This document shows positions 24,034 to 32,053 of a DNA stretch of 64,000 bases, in pieces. The DNA comes from JAAFHZ01 sp964247085. GTDB lineage: Bacteria; Cyanobacteriota; Cyanobacteriia; Cyanobacteriales; Chamaesiphonaceae. Under the pieces are notes generated by a model, which worked only from the letters and a program-made list of their open reading frames with translations, was not told the DNA's origin and made no database searches. Position 1 is the first letter of the stretch. Every line of letters starts with the position of its first letter. Both the position numbers and the translations under genes were made by a program. The DNA is taken from the NCBI GenBank assembly GCA_964247085.1, contig CAXTSX010000014.1, positions 1 to 64,000 on the forward strand, given 5' to 3'.

Positions 24034-24263
24034 TGCGGCCAATCCACCCCAGCCAACGCCGTCAATTCCTGCAACTCCACATCTTCAGCATAACCTTCGG
24101 CATATAAATCAGCCGATCTTTCCAGTTCCTCTCGTTCCAGCTCCTGCCTTAACCGATTCAGAGCCGATCGCACCACCGAACTTTTATCTTTAAAGCCTAA
24201 ATCCTTAAACTGCGCCAGAAAATCGATCTGCGACTGTTCTAAAGTAACCTTTGTGGGAATCAT
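24030..24263 (-). CDS. Antitoxin of the MazEF-type module
   Basis: 77 residues from the ATG at 24263 (MIPTKVTLEQ). The N-terminal half looks like a ribbon-helix-helix DNA-binding domain (SQIDFLAQFKDLGFKDKSSV, followed by VRSALNRL), and the acidic C-terminal tail (ADLYAEGYAED) would bind the toxin. The reading frame extends upstream to 24494, but that part reads as non-coding and lacks an RBS. Probably autoregulates the operon. Confidence 0.8.
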   Translation of the reverse strand: MIPTKVTLEQSQIDFLAQFKDLGFKDKSSVVRSALNRLRQELEREELERSADLYAEGYAEDVELQELTALAGVDWPQ

Positions 24264-24474
24264 ATTACTGAAGACCTTACTACATGCTCCTATTTTAAGG
24301 TCGTAAAACAAGGGTGTCAAGATTTCTTCAGGTAGATCATTCACCTCAACATAGTTCATAATTGAGCAGCTCAAGTTTGAATTTGAAATTACTGTCACCC
24401 TTAACCAACAGCTACAGGAATTCGATCTGATATGGTATGAAAGTGACATCGAACAATTTAGAGAACTCCAATCC

Positions 24475-25278
24475 ATGCCCAAGCTAGAAGACAATAAAAC
24501 AAGATGGGATGGTGAGTATCATTGGAAAGACCAGGGTGATGAATGGTCAAACCTATGGGGCAACCCCGCCACCCAGTGGTATGGCACCATCATGCCCCGC
24601 ATTAAATCCCACGTTCCGGCCAACTGCATCTTAGAAATTGCTTGTGGCTATGGCCGCTGGACACAGTACTTAAAAGATTTGGGTGAAAGTTTGATTGCGA
24701 TCGATCTCTCTGCCGAATGTATAGAAGCTAGCCAGCAGCGCTTTGCCGACTGTGGCAACATCGAATACCACGTCAATGATGGTAAATCACTGGACATGAT
24801 TCCCGATGCCTCTGTGGATTTTGTCTTTAGTTTTGATTCTTTAGTTCATGCCGATGAATCTGTGCTCAACGCCTATCTCGGCCAATTTAAAAGAATACTG
24901 ACTAAAGACGGCGTGGCCTTCATTCACCATTCCAATTTTGGTGAATACGATGCAGCTTATTCTAGAATCCGCGCTGTCCCCGACCTAGAAGAAATTTTGA
25001 TCCAGTCAGACATCCTAGAACAGTCTACCCACTGGCGCGACGCTAGCGTCGATGCCCAAAAGGTCGAAGCCTTGGCTCAGGCGCAGGGACTGAGCTGTAT
25101 TAGTCAAGAGATCGTACCTTGGTCAACTAAGAAATTGTTGATTGACTGTATGTCTACGATCGTCAAAAACGATTCGTCCCTGGCTAGGGATAACCAGGTC
25201 TGGCGGAATACCAACTTCATGGCTGAAGCTGACAATCTTTTACAGCTTTCCCAGCTCTATGATTCCGGCCATAACTAA
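24475..25278 (+). CDS. Class I SAM-dependent methyltransferase
   Basis: 267 residues with the SAM-binding motif ILEIACGYGRWTQYL (residues 52-66), an acidic IAIDLS at the end of strand 2 and FVFSFDSLVHAD. The N-terminal WDGEYHWKDQGDEWSNLWG is typical of a small-molecule or lipid methyltransferase group seen in cyanobacteria. The substrate is not known. It is divergent from the toxin-antitoxin genes and 78 bases from NAD kinase. The frame is open without a standard start codon for 40 codons upstream of the ATG. Confidence 0.8.
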   Translation: MPKLEDNKTRWDGEYHWKDQGDEWSNLWGNPATQWYGTIMPRIKSHVPANCILEIACGYGRWTQYLKDLGESLIAIDLSAECIEASQQRFADCGNIEYHVNDGKSLDMIPDASVDFVFSFDSLVHADESVLNAYLGQFKRILTKDGVAFIHHSNFGEYDAAYSRIRAVPDLEEILIQSDILEQSTHWRDASVDAQKVEALAQAQGLSCISQEIVPWSTKKLLIDCMSTIVKNDSSLARDNQVWRNTNFMAEADNLLQLSQLYDSGHN

Positions 25279-25356
25279 TCGAGAGACCGATGCTTTGCTT
25301 GCACCGGAGGTAATCGATTATGATCAGGAAGAATTTTTTCGGCCTAGGGTAATTCG

Positions 25357-26277
25357 GTGCAACTAAAAAATGTAATCATCGCCCACAAAGCACATGACCA
25401 ATTTAGTCGGAGCTTTGCGGAAAAATCGGCAAAAGAGCTAGAAGCCTTGGGCTGTCAGGTGATGATGGGGCCCAGTGGGGCGAAGGATAATCCTTTTCCG
25501 GTTTTCTTGGCCTCTGCCCATGAGCCGATCGATCTGGCCTTGGTTTTTGGTGGTGACGGTACCGCCCTGGCTGCTGCGCGTCAAGTTTCCCCCGAGGGTA
25601 TCCCGATTTTGGCCATTAATGCTGGTGGCCATTTGGGTTTTTTGACTGAATCCTTAGACTTTATGGACGATTCCATGAGTATTTGGGAACGGTTGAGCAG
25701 TGATCGGTTTGCGATCGAACGGCGGATGATGCTGCAAGCGACTGTTTATCAAGGTGATTCCAGCAATCGCGAACCAGTTAGCGACACCTTTTTAGCCTTA
25801 AATGAAATGTGCATCAAACCGGCGGCAGCCGATCGCATGCTCACCTCGATCCTGGAAATGGAAATTGATGGTGAAATTGTCGATCAATATCAAGGTGATG
25901 GCTTAGTGATTGCTACGCCCACTGGTTCTACTTGCTACAACCTATCGGCCAATGGCCCGATCGTCCATTCCGGGATGGAGGCTATTAGCGTTACCCCGAT
26001 TTGTCCACTGAGCTTGTCCAGTCGTCCGATCGTGATTCCGCCCGGTGCGATGGTGGGCGTATGGGCGCTGGGCGACTATGAATTAAACACCAAGCTATGG
26101 ATGGATGGAGTGATGGCTACGGCCATCTGGCCAGGGCATCGAGTGGAAGTACGCAAAGCGGACTGTCAAGCCCAATTTATTATTCTGCGCGAGGACTATT
26201 CTTACTATCGCACCCTGCGCGATAAGCTGTTATGGGCAGGAGCGCGGATTCGCTACAACAATCACCATCGCAATTAG
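25357..26277 (+). CDS. nadK: NAD kinase
   Basis: 306 residues, starting at GTG with AGGG upstream. Family motifs are GGDGTALAAAR (residues 65-75), NAGGHLGFLTE and ATPTGSTCYNLSANGPIVHS. The enzyme phosphorylates NAD to NADP in the cytoplasm. Cyanobacteria often have two NadK paralogues; this resembles the 306-residue type. It is followed after 10 bases by the TrpE/PabB-like gene. Confidence 0.93.
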   Translation: MQLKNVIIAHKAHDQFSRSFAEKSAKELEALGCQVMMGPSGAKDNPFPVFLASAHEPIDLALVFGGDGTALAAARQVSPEGIPILAINAGGHLGFLTESLDFMDDSMSIWERLSSDRFAIERRMMLQATVYQGDSSNREPVSDTFLALNEMCIKPAAADRMLTSILEMEIDGEIVDQYQGDGLVIATPTGSTCYNLSANGPIVHSGMEAISVTPICPLSLSSRPIVIPPGAMVGVWALGDYELNTKLWMDGVMATAIWPGHRVEVRKADCQAQFIILREDYSYYRTLRDKLLWAGARIRYNNHHRN

Positions 26278-26287
26278 GACGAATATA

Positions 26288-27640
26288 ATGCTGCCTTGGC
26301 ACTGGCGATCGCTACCCCTAAATAACCGGCGTGGCTCAGAAGTATTTAGCGCTCTATTTTTGATGGAACCGATCGCCACGCTCTTGGAAAGTCCGGTAAG
26401 GTCTGGGCTAGCCATGTCTCGCTATTCGATCTGTGCTGGATCGCCCAGAGTAATCAATGGCCAACAGCAGCTCTGGACACCACCCCTGGGTGAGATTATG
26501 CAGTTTCTGCGCCAGTTGATTTCCGCTGAGCAAACAGCGGCTGCCCCAGATTTACCCTTTACCGGCGGCTGGTTGGGTTGGTTAGGTTACGAAACTGCCT
26601 GGGAACTAGAAAATTTGCCGCCGCACCGCCCAGACTCCTTGCCTTTTCCAGTGTCCTATTGGTATGAACCAGCCAATTTTGCGGTGTTAGATCACCAACA
26701 GCAACAACTATATTTAGCTGCTACTGATCTAGCTGATTTAGTAGTGATGACAGGTCGGCTAGATGCTGCTCAGCAATCTATCACTACAGTCTTACCAAAG
26801 TCACCTCCGTCCCATGAGTCGCCACTCCAGATCAACTTCTTAACTAGCGCTGAAGATTATCAACAGTCGGTGCTTCAAGCTAAAGAATATATTCAAGCTG
26901 GCGATATTTACCAAGCTAATCTTTCCGTTCGTTTCACTGCTCAGACCGAACAAAGTAGTTGGTCGATCTACCAAAAATTGCAGCAGATCAATCCTTCTCC
27001 TTTTGCTAGTTATTGGCAAACCCCGTGGGGCGCAGTAATTAGTTGTTCTCCAGAACGACTAGTGCGGCTAGATGGTCAAATAGCCCAAGTCCGACCGATC
27101 GCTGGTACCAGACCACGCGGTGCCGATTTGCGCCAGGATCAAGAATTAGCAGCAACTTTACTAGCTAATCCGAAGGAAATCGCTGAACATATTATGTTGG
27201 TGGATTTAGAGCGGAACGATTTGGGGAAAGTCTGTCAGTGGGGGACGGTGGAAGTAGACGAGTTGCTATCGATCGAACGTTATTCCCATGTGATGCACTT
27301 AGTCAGCAATGTCCGGGGCAAATTAGCAGCAGGGCAAAATGCGATCGATCTGATTCAATCCACTTTTCCGGGCGGCACCATTACGGGTTGCCCCAAGGTA
27401 CGCTGCCTGGAAATCATTGCCGAATTAGAAACTAGCCCGCGCAACCTATTTTACGGATCCTGTGGCTATTTAGACCAACGCGGCCAGCTAGATTTAAATA
27501 TTTTGATTAGAACTTTGCTATACCACCAGGGACAAGTTTGGGGACAGGTTGGGGCTGGGATTGTGGCAGACAGCGACCCTGAACAAGAATGGGTAGAATC
27601 TTTACAAAAAGCTAAAGCACAAATTCAAGCGATCGGCTAG
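26288..27640 (+). CDS. Chorismate-utilising synthase, TrpE/PabB component I family
   Basis: 450 residues. The C-terminal chorismate-binding domain is complete: QAGDIYQANLSVRF, SCSPERLVRLDG, PIAGTRPRG, HIMLVDLERNDLGKVC, HLVSNVRGKL, FPGGTITGCPK and the final G-x-G block (GAGIVADSDPE). It makes either anthranilate (Trp) or 4-amino-4-deoxychorismate (folate). The P-I-A-G-T motif lacks the catalytic Lys of P-I-K-G-T PabB enzymes, which points to TrpE or a Lys-less PabB. The short N-terminal domain and the neighbouring folate gene (cyclo-ligase) make PabB equally possible. Confidence 0.85.
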   Translation: MLPWHWRSLPLNNRRGSEVFSALFLMEPIATLLESPVRSGLAMSRYSICAGSPRVINGQQQLWTPPLGEIMQFLRQLISAEQTAAAPDLPFTGGWLGWLGYETAWELENLPPHRPDSLPFPVSYWYEPANFAVLDHQQQQLYLAATDLADLVVMTGRLDAAQQSITTVLPKSPPSHESPLQINFLTSAEDYQQSVLQAKEYIQAGDIYQANLSVRFTAQTEQSSWSIYQKLQQINPSPFASYWQTPWGAVISCSPERLVRLDGQIAQVRPIAGTRPRGADLRQDQELAATLLANPKEIAEHIMLVDLERNDLGKVCQWGTVEVDELLSIERYSHVMHLVSNVRGKLAAGQNAIDLIQSTFPGGTITGCPKVRCLEIIAELETSPRNLFYGSCGYLDQRGQLDLNILIRTLLYHQGQVWGQVGAGIVADSDPEQEWVESLQKAKAQIQAIG

Positions 27641-27729
27641 TGTTAAAAATGACAGAACGTCAGATAATTAGGCATTGCTGATTGATGTCGGCTGCCACAT
27701 CAATATTTTCCATCATTCTGTACTCGCCA

Positions 27730-27999
27730 ATGACTGCTGAAAGCTACCTCAATCACCCCACCTTTGGCTTACTCTATCGCATTTGCGATTTAGGCGATGG
27801 TCAAGAACTATTTACAACCTTATATGCCCAACGGATGTTTTTCTTGGTGAAAAATGGTGATGAAGGCATCTCTTTTCAACCGATGACTCGTTCCGACTCC
27901 CGGATGATGGTAGATAATCGGCTGCGGATCCTGCGCCGGGATGGGGACTTGGCAAGCTATGGCAAGCTACAAACTATTCAAAAACAAACCTTTAGTTGA
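27730..27999 (+). CDS. pipX: PipX, PII-interacting coactivator of NtcA
   Basis: 89 residues from the ATG at 27730; the longer frame from 27682 adds unrelated residues. Diagnostic blocks are ESYLNHPTFGLLYRIC, ELFTTLYAQRMFFLVKN and VDNRLRILRRDGD. The N-terminal Tudor-like domain binds either PII (GlnB) or NtcA, linking nitrogen status to transcription; this is unique to cyanobacteria. The stop codon overlaps the next start as TGATG. Confidence 0.95.
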   Translation: MTAESYLNHPTFGLLYRICDLGDGQELFTTLYAQRMFFLVKNGDEGISFQPMTRSDSRMMVDNRLRILRRDGDLASYGKLQTIQKQTFS

Positions 28000-28580
28000 T
28001 GGACTTGGCTAAAAAGACCATCCGTCAAGAACTGTTGGCTACCCGTCAGAATTTAAGTAATTCTTTACACCAACAACTAAGCCAAAAAATCTGCCAGCAT
28101 TTAGAAGATTTTTTGGGGCATCATCTTACTAAAAATAAAGAAGTATTAGGATACTGGCCTTATAGGCAAGAACCAGATTTATCATCTCTGCTAAGGCAAA
28201 GTCAGTACCAGTGGGGTTTACCCCGGTGTCTCTCCAGTAACACCAGTACAGATCGACAGCTAACTTGGCATCACTGGCAGTGGGGAGATCCATTAGTAGC
28301 CAATCGCTATGGACTGCAGGAGCCAGACCCCACCTTACCCATTATTGATGTTGCCGAAGTCGGAGTACTAATAATTCCAGCGATGGCGATCGATCAGCGC
28401 GGTTATCGCCTGGGTTATGGAGGTGGATACTTCGATCGGCTATTGAGTCAACAGCCTTGGCGGCAAGTAATCACCATTGGAGTAGTCTTTGATTTCGCCT
28501 ATGTCCCCACATTGCCGATCGAGGAGCATGATCAGCCCTTGAATGCGATCTGTACCGAGTCTGGACTGGTGACTTTTTAA
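27999..28580 (+). CDS. 5-formyltetrahydrofolate cyclo-ligase
   Basis: 193 residues from the ATG that overlaps the pipX stop (TGATG). It has the family motifs LGYWPYRQEPD, VLIIPAMAID and RLGYGGGYFDRLL; the last binds nucleotide/folate. The enzyme converts 5-formyl-THF to 5,10-methenyl-THF with ATP. Coupling to pipX is translational by position. Confidence 0.92.
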   Translation: MDLAKKTIRQELLATRQNLSNSLHQQLSQKICQHLEDFLGHHLTKNKEVLGYWPYRQEPDLSSLLRQSQYQWGLPRCLSSNTSTDRQLTWHHWQWGDPLVANRYGLQEPDPTLPIIDVAEVGVLIIPAMAIDQRGYRLGYGGGYFDRLLSQQPWRQVITIGVVFDFAYVPTLPIEEHDQPLNAICTESGLVTF

Positions 28581-28726
28581 GCCGATACCCCCGAAATAAT
28601 GCCCATCACATCAATACTCTAGCGATGACTGGCTTTCCGCGATATCATCAAAAGATTGTTAAGCTTGTTCGATATTTTTATTAAAGTTTCTAGCTCTCAG
28701 CCTTAATAATTTTCAGGAGATAAAAT

Positions 28727-30028
28727 TTGGTTACTACAAATATGCTAAACACAACTAAATCAGAGGAGATTTTCGCCTCCGCCCAAAAATTAATGCCCGG
28801 TGGAGTCAGCTCCCCAGTCCGCGCCTTCAAATCGGTGGGGGGACAGCCGATTGTGTTCGATCGAGTGAAAGATGCCTATGTTTGGGATGTAGATGGTAAC
28901 CAATATATTGACTACGTGGGCAGTTGGGGACCAGCGATCTGTGGCCATGCTCATCCCGAAGTTATTGCCGCCCTCCACTCGACCTTGGAAAAAGGCACCA
29001 GTTTTGGTGCTCCTTGTTATTTAGAAAACGTCTTGGCCGAAATGGTCATCGATGCGGTACCGAGCGTGGAAATGGTGCGCTTTGTCAACTCCGGCACCGA
29101 AGCTTGTATGGCTGTGCTGCGCCTGATGCGAGCTTTTACTGGCCGCGACAAAATTATTAAGTTTGAAGGTTGCTACCACGGACATGCCGATATGTTTTTG
29201 GTCAAAGCCGGTTCCGGGGTCGCCACCCTAGGATTGCCCGACTCCCCAGGAGTGCCTAAATCGACCACGGCGGACACTTTGACCGCTCCCTACAACGATC
29301 TAGAAGCAGTGAAGGCGCTATTTGCCGAACATCCTGATGCGATTTCGGGGGTGATTCTAGAACCAGTAGTCGGTAATGCTGGTTTTATCACCCCCGATGC
29401 CGGATTTTTGGAAGGATTGCGGCTGCTCACCCAAGAAAATAATGCCCTATTAGTATTTGATGAAGTAATGACCGGTTTTCGGATTGCCTATGGAGGCGCT
29501 CAAGAAAAGTTTGGTGTTACTCCCGACCTGACCACCATGGGGAAAGTGATTGGCGGTGGCTTACCAGTTGGTGCCTATGGTGGTCGCAAAGATATCATGG
29601 CGATGGTCGCTCCGGCTGGTCCCATGTACCAAGCTGGTACATTGTCGGGTAATCCCTTGGCCATGACGGCGGGTATCAAGACTTTGGAGTTGCTGCAAAA
29701 GCCCGGCGCTTATGCTTACTTAGACCAAATCACCAAAAAACTTAGTGATGGCCTCCTGCAAATAGCGAAAGAAGCTGGTCATCAGGTTTTTGGTGGTCAA
29801 ATTAGTGGGATGTTTGGCATATTTTTCTGCGCAGGGCCAGTGCATAACTATGAAGATGCCAAAAAGTCCGATTTAGCGAAGTTTGGACGTTTCCATCGGG
29901 GAATGTTGGAGCAGGGTATTTACCTGGCTCCTTCCCAGTTTGAAGCGGGCTTTACTTCTTTAGCCCACACTGAAGCTGATATTGATAACACCCTAGCGGC
30001 AGCGCGGGTAGTCATGGCTAGTCTGTAA
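28727..30028 (+). CDS. hemL: Glutamate-1-semialdehyde 2,1-aminomutase
   Basis: 433 residues. A TTG start at 28727 is chosen because AGGAGA lies six bases upstream; the ATG at 28742 is too far away. PLP-binding Lys is Lys273 in TTMGKVIGGGLPVG; other signatures are LMPGGVSSPVRAF, GSWGPAICGHAHP and FEGCYHGHAD. It makes 5-aminolevulinate for haem, chlorophyll and, together with cobN, B12. Complete length. Confidence 0.96.
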   Translation: MVTTNMLNTTKSEEIFASAQKLMPGGVSSPVRAFKSVGGQPIVFDRVKDAYVWDVDGNQYIDYVGSWGPAICGHAHPEVIAALHSTLEKGTSFGAPCYLENVLAEMVIDAVPSVEMVRFVNSGTEACMAVLRLMRAFTGRDKIIKFEGCYHGHADMFLVKAGSGVATLGLPDSPGVPKSTTADTLTAPYNDLEAVKALFAEHPDAISGVILEPVVGNAGFITPDAGFLEGLRLLTQENNALLVFDEVMTGFRIAYGGAQEKFGVTPDLTTMGKVIGGGLPVGAYGGRKDIMAMVAPAGPMYQAGTLSGNPLAMTAGIKTLELLQKPGAYAYLDQITKKLSDGLLQIAKEAGHQVFGGQISGMFGIFFCAGPVHNYEDAKKSDLAKFGRFHRGMLEQGIYLAPSQFEAGFTSLAHTEADIDNTLAAARVVMASL

Positions 30029-30049
30029 TAAATTTCGTAATTCAGTAAG

Positions 30050-30081
30050 AAGGGTTGGAGCTTAGGCTCCAACCCTTTTTT
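30050..30081 (+). terminator. Terminator of hemL
   Basis: AAGGGTTGGAGC (30050-30061) and its complement (GCTCCAACCCTT), loop of a few bases, followed by TTTTT; it ends about 7 bases before the convergent gene's stop, so it may serve both strands. Confidence 0.85.
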
Positions 30082-30087
30082 AGTGGC

Positions 30088-30342
30088 TTAAGTTTCTTCT
30101 ACTTCTTGTTTTGGAGCATTCTCTAGCACAAACAACTGCACTAACCGATCGTATGTTCCCGCCCCAAAATACATGGGATGAGCGTGAGACCTGCTATAGA
30201 CCCACACTACATTGCCATTCTCGGTAATCCGAATATCTTGCAGCAGACTGCGACATTTTGGCCTTAGTTTATTTCCAGCCTCTAGCGCATCTGTCCAGCG
30301 ATCGAACGACTGATCAAATCCTTTAGTCACCACTCTAAACAT
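30088..30342 (-). CDS. Small conserved-looking protein coupled to the Moco oxidoreductase
   Basis: 84 residues, not recognised. It contains LRPKCRSLLQDIRI and NVVWVYSRSHAHPMYFGAGT, a mixed alpha/beta composition without membrane segments. Its ATG overlaps the stop of the upstream oxidoreductase gene (TAATG), so translation is coupled and the two products probably act together. Conserved Cys and His could bind metal, but there is no known motif. Confidence 0.65.
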   Translation of the reverse strand: MFRVVTKGFDQSFDRWTDALEAGNKLRPKCRSLLQDIRITENGNVVWVYSRSHAHPMYFGAGTYDRLVQLFVLENAPKQEVEET

Positions 30343-30938
30343 TAGCTATAGCGCTCCTCTGTCCAAGGTTCGCCCCTTTTATGATAACCATTTTGTTCCC
30401 AAAAACCAGACTGCTCTCGATCGATAAACTCAATGCCACTGATCCACTTGGCGCTCTTCCAGGCATACAAATGCGGCACCATCGTGCGCATCGGTCCACC
30501 ATGTTCCTTCGGCAGAGGCTCACCATTCAGCTCATAAGCAAAAAAGTTTTCATCTCTTAAAAAATCTGCCAGGGGTAGATTAGTCGTATAGCCGCCGTAG
30601 CAATGCTCCATCACATGAATTGCCCTGGGATCTAAATCTCCCACCAAGGTCATTAAGTCCATAATCTTAAAGCCCTTCCAGGTTACATCTAACTTCGACC
30701 AACGGGTTACACAGTGAAAATCAGCGGTAAATTCGTGCTGGGGCAGTTTCATCACGTCTTCCCAGGTGAAAGTAAGGGGTTGATGTACTAGTCCCCAGAC
30801 CTTCAGTTTCCACTCTTTACGAGTAACATCTGGGGTTTGACCATAGGTCATGATCGGAAAGTTGTTGGCCAGATGTTGGCCGGGCGGTACCCGCTCTTGT
30901 TCGGCAGGTTGGGGTTTGTGAAAGAACTTACCAAGCAT
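30342..30938 (-). CDS. Sulfite oxidase-like molybdopterin oxidoreductase
   Basis: 198 residues corresponding to the Moco-binding domain of the sulfite oxidase family (YedY/MsrP-like, short form). Motifs are WKLKVWGLVHQPLTFTWEDV, the Mo-ligand Cys in DFHCVTRWS (Cys76), GGYTTNLPLADFL, YELNGEPLPKEHGGPMR and WISGIEF. It has no dimerisation domain and no visible Tat signal, so it is probably cytoplasmic. Substrate unknown. Coupled to 30088-30342. Confidence 0.88.
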   Translation of the reverse strand: MLGKFFHKPQPAEQERVPPGQHLANNFPIMTYGQTPDVTRKEWKLKVWGLVHQPLTFTWEDVMKLPQHEFTADFHCVTRWSKLDVTWKGFKIMDLMTLVGDLDPRAIHVMEHCYGGYTTNLPLADFLRDENFFAYELNGEPLPKEHGGPMRTMVPHLYAWKSAKWISGIEFIDREQSGFWEQNGYHKRGEPWTEERYS

Positions 30939-31045
30939 GAGGATAGATATAAGCTGTGAATCCTAACTAGTCTAGCAAGCTTGCTCGGAATATTTTGTTT
31001 AAACTATAAAAAACCTATTTATAAATCGTCATCCAATCATCAGCT

Positions 31046-31978
31046 ATGGCAACTACTACTCTGGGTCGCACCGATATTTCTTTTCCACCATTGGGCTTTG
31101 GCACCTGGGCTTGGGGTGATAGTCTGTTTTGGGGCTATGGCCAAGATTATGGCGAAGCCGAGCTGCGCCTAGCTTTTCAGGCAGCGGTAAATAAAGGCAT
31201 CACCTTCTTTGATACGGCAGAAATTTATGGCTTCGGCAAATCTGAGGAATTGCTGGGAAAATTTGTGAAAGAAGTACCAAGTTCTAATCAAATTGCCACA
31301 AAATATATGCCGGTACCTTGGCGGTGGCGATCGAATGATGTCACCGATGCCGTGACCGCCAGTTTAAAACGCTTGCAAATGCCCTCGATCGATCTGTATC
31401 AAATTCATTTTCCCTTCACATTACTTTTGAGCCAAGAGGCTATGCTAAATACTCTGGCGGATGAAGTACAGCAAGGCCGCATTAAGTCGATCGGCGTGAG
31501 CAATTACAGCGCGGCTCAAATGCGACAAGCCCACCAAATTCTGGCACGGCGCGGTATTCCATTAGCCGTAAATCAGATGCGTTATTCACTGATTACCCGC
31601 GAAATTGAAAACAATGGGGTCTTGGCCGCTGCCCAGGAACTGGGCGTGACCATTTTGGCCTATAGTCCACTGGCTCAAGGTCTGCTGACCGGCAAATATG
31701 ATGGGAGTAATGTTCCGCAGGGGGCCAGGGGTTGGGATAAGCGTTTCCAGGCCAATGGCTTAGCGAAGTTACGGCCAGTAATGGATAAGTTAAGATCGTT
31801 AGGACAAAAATATGACAAAACTTCGGCGCAGGTAGCTCTAAATTGGTTGATGGCACAACCAGGGGTGATTCCCATTCCAGGAATTAAAAGTGCCGCTCAA
31901 GTAGAGCAAAATGCTGGGGCTTTAGGCTGGGAGCTGACGGCAGCCGAAGTGATGGATCTGAGACAATCTACCAGTTAA
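31046..31978 (+). CDS. Aldo-keto reductase
   Basis: 310 residues of the AKR (TIM barrel) family. The catalytic tetrad is visible: Asp56 and Tyr61 in FDTAEIYG, Lys86 in IATKYM, His121 in YQIHFP. NADPH-binding region includes IPIPGIKSAAQVEQN. Substrate not determined; these proteins reduce aldehydes or ketones. It stands alone with its own upstream region. Confidence 0.9.
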   Translation: MATTTLGRTDISFPPLGFGTWAWGDSLFWGYGQDYGEAELRLAFQAAVNKGITFFDTAEIYGFGKSEELLGKFVKEVPSSNQIATKYMPVPWRWRSNDVTDAVTASLKRLQMPSIDLYQIHFPFTLLLSQEAMLNTLADEVQQGRIKSIGVSNYSAAQMRQAHQILARRGIPLAVNQMRYSLITREIENNGVLAAAQELGVTILAYSPLAQGLLTGKYDGSNVPQGARGWDKRFQANGLAKLRPVMDKLRSLGQKYDKTSAQVALNWLMAQPGVIPIPGIKSAAQVEQNAGALGWELTAAEVMDLRQSTS

Positions 31979-32053
31979 TTTTACTGGACTAGCTATAATT
32001 AAAGTTATCGCAGCCAGATCGGTTGACTATCGGTAATATTTAGCACATTAGCA

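Noticed and set aside
24264..24494. Upstream extension of the antitoxin frame
   Set aside because: Ser/Cys-rich shadow-like residues, no RBS, and the Met at 24263 starts a normal antitoxin.
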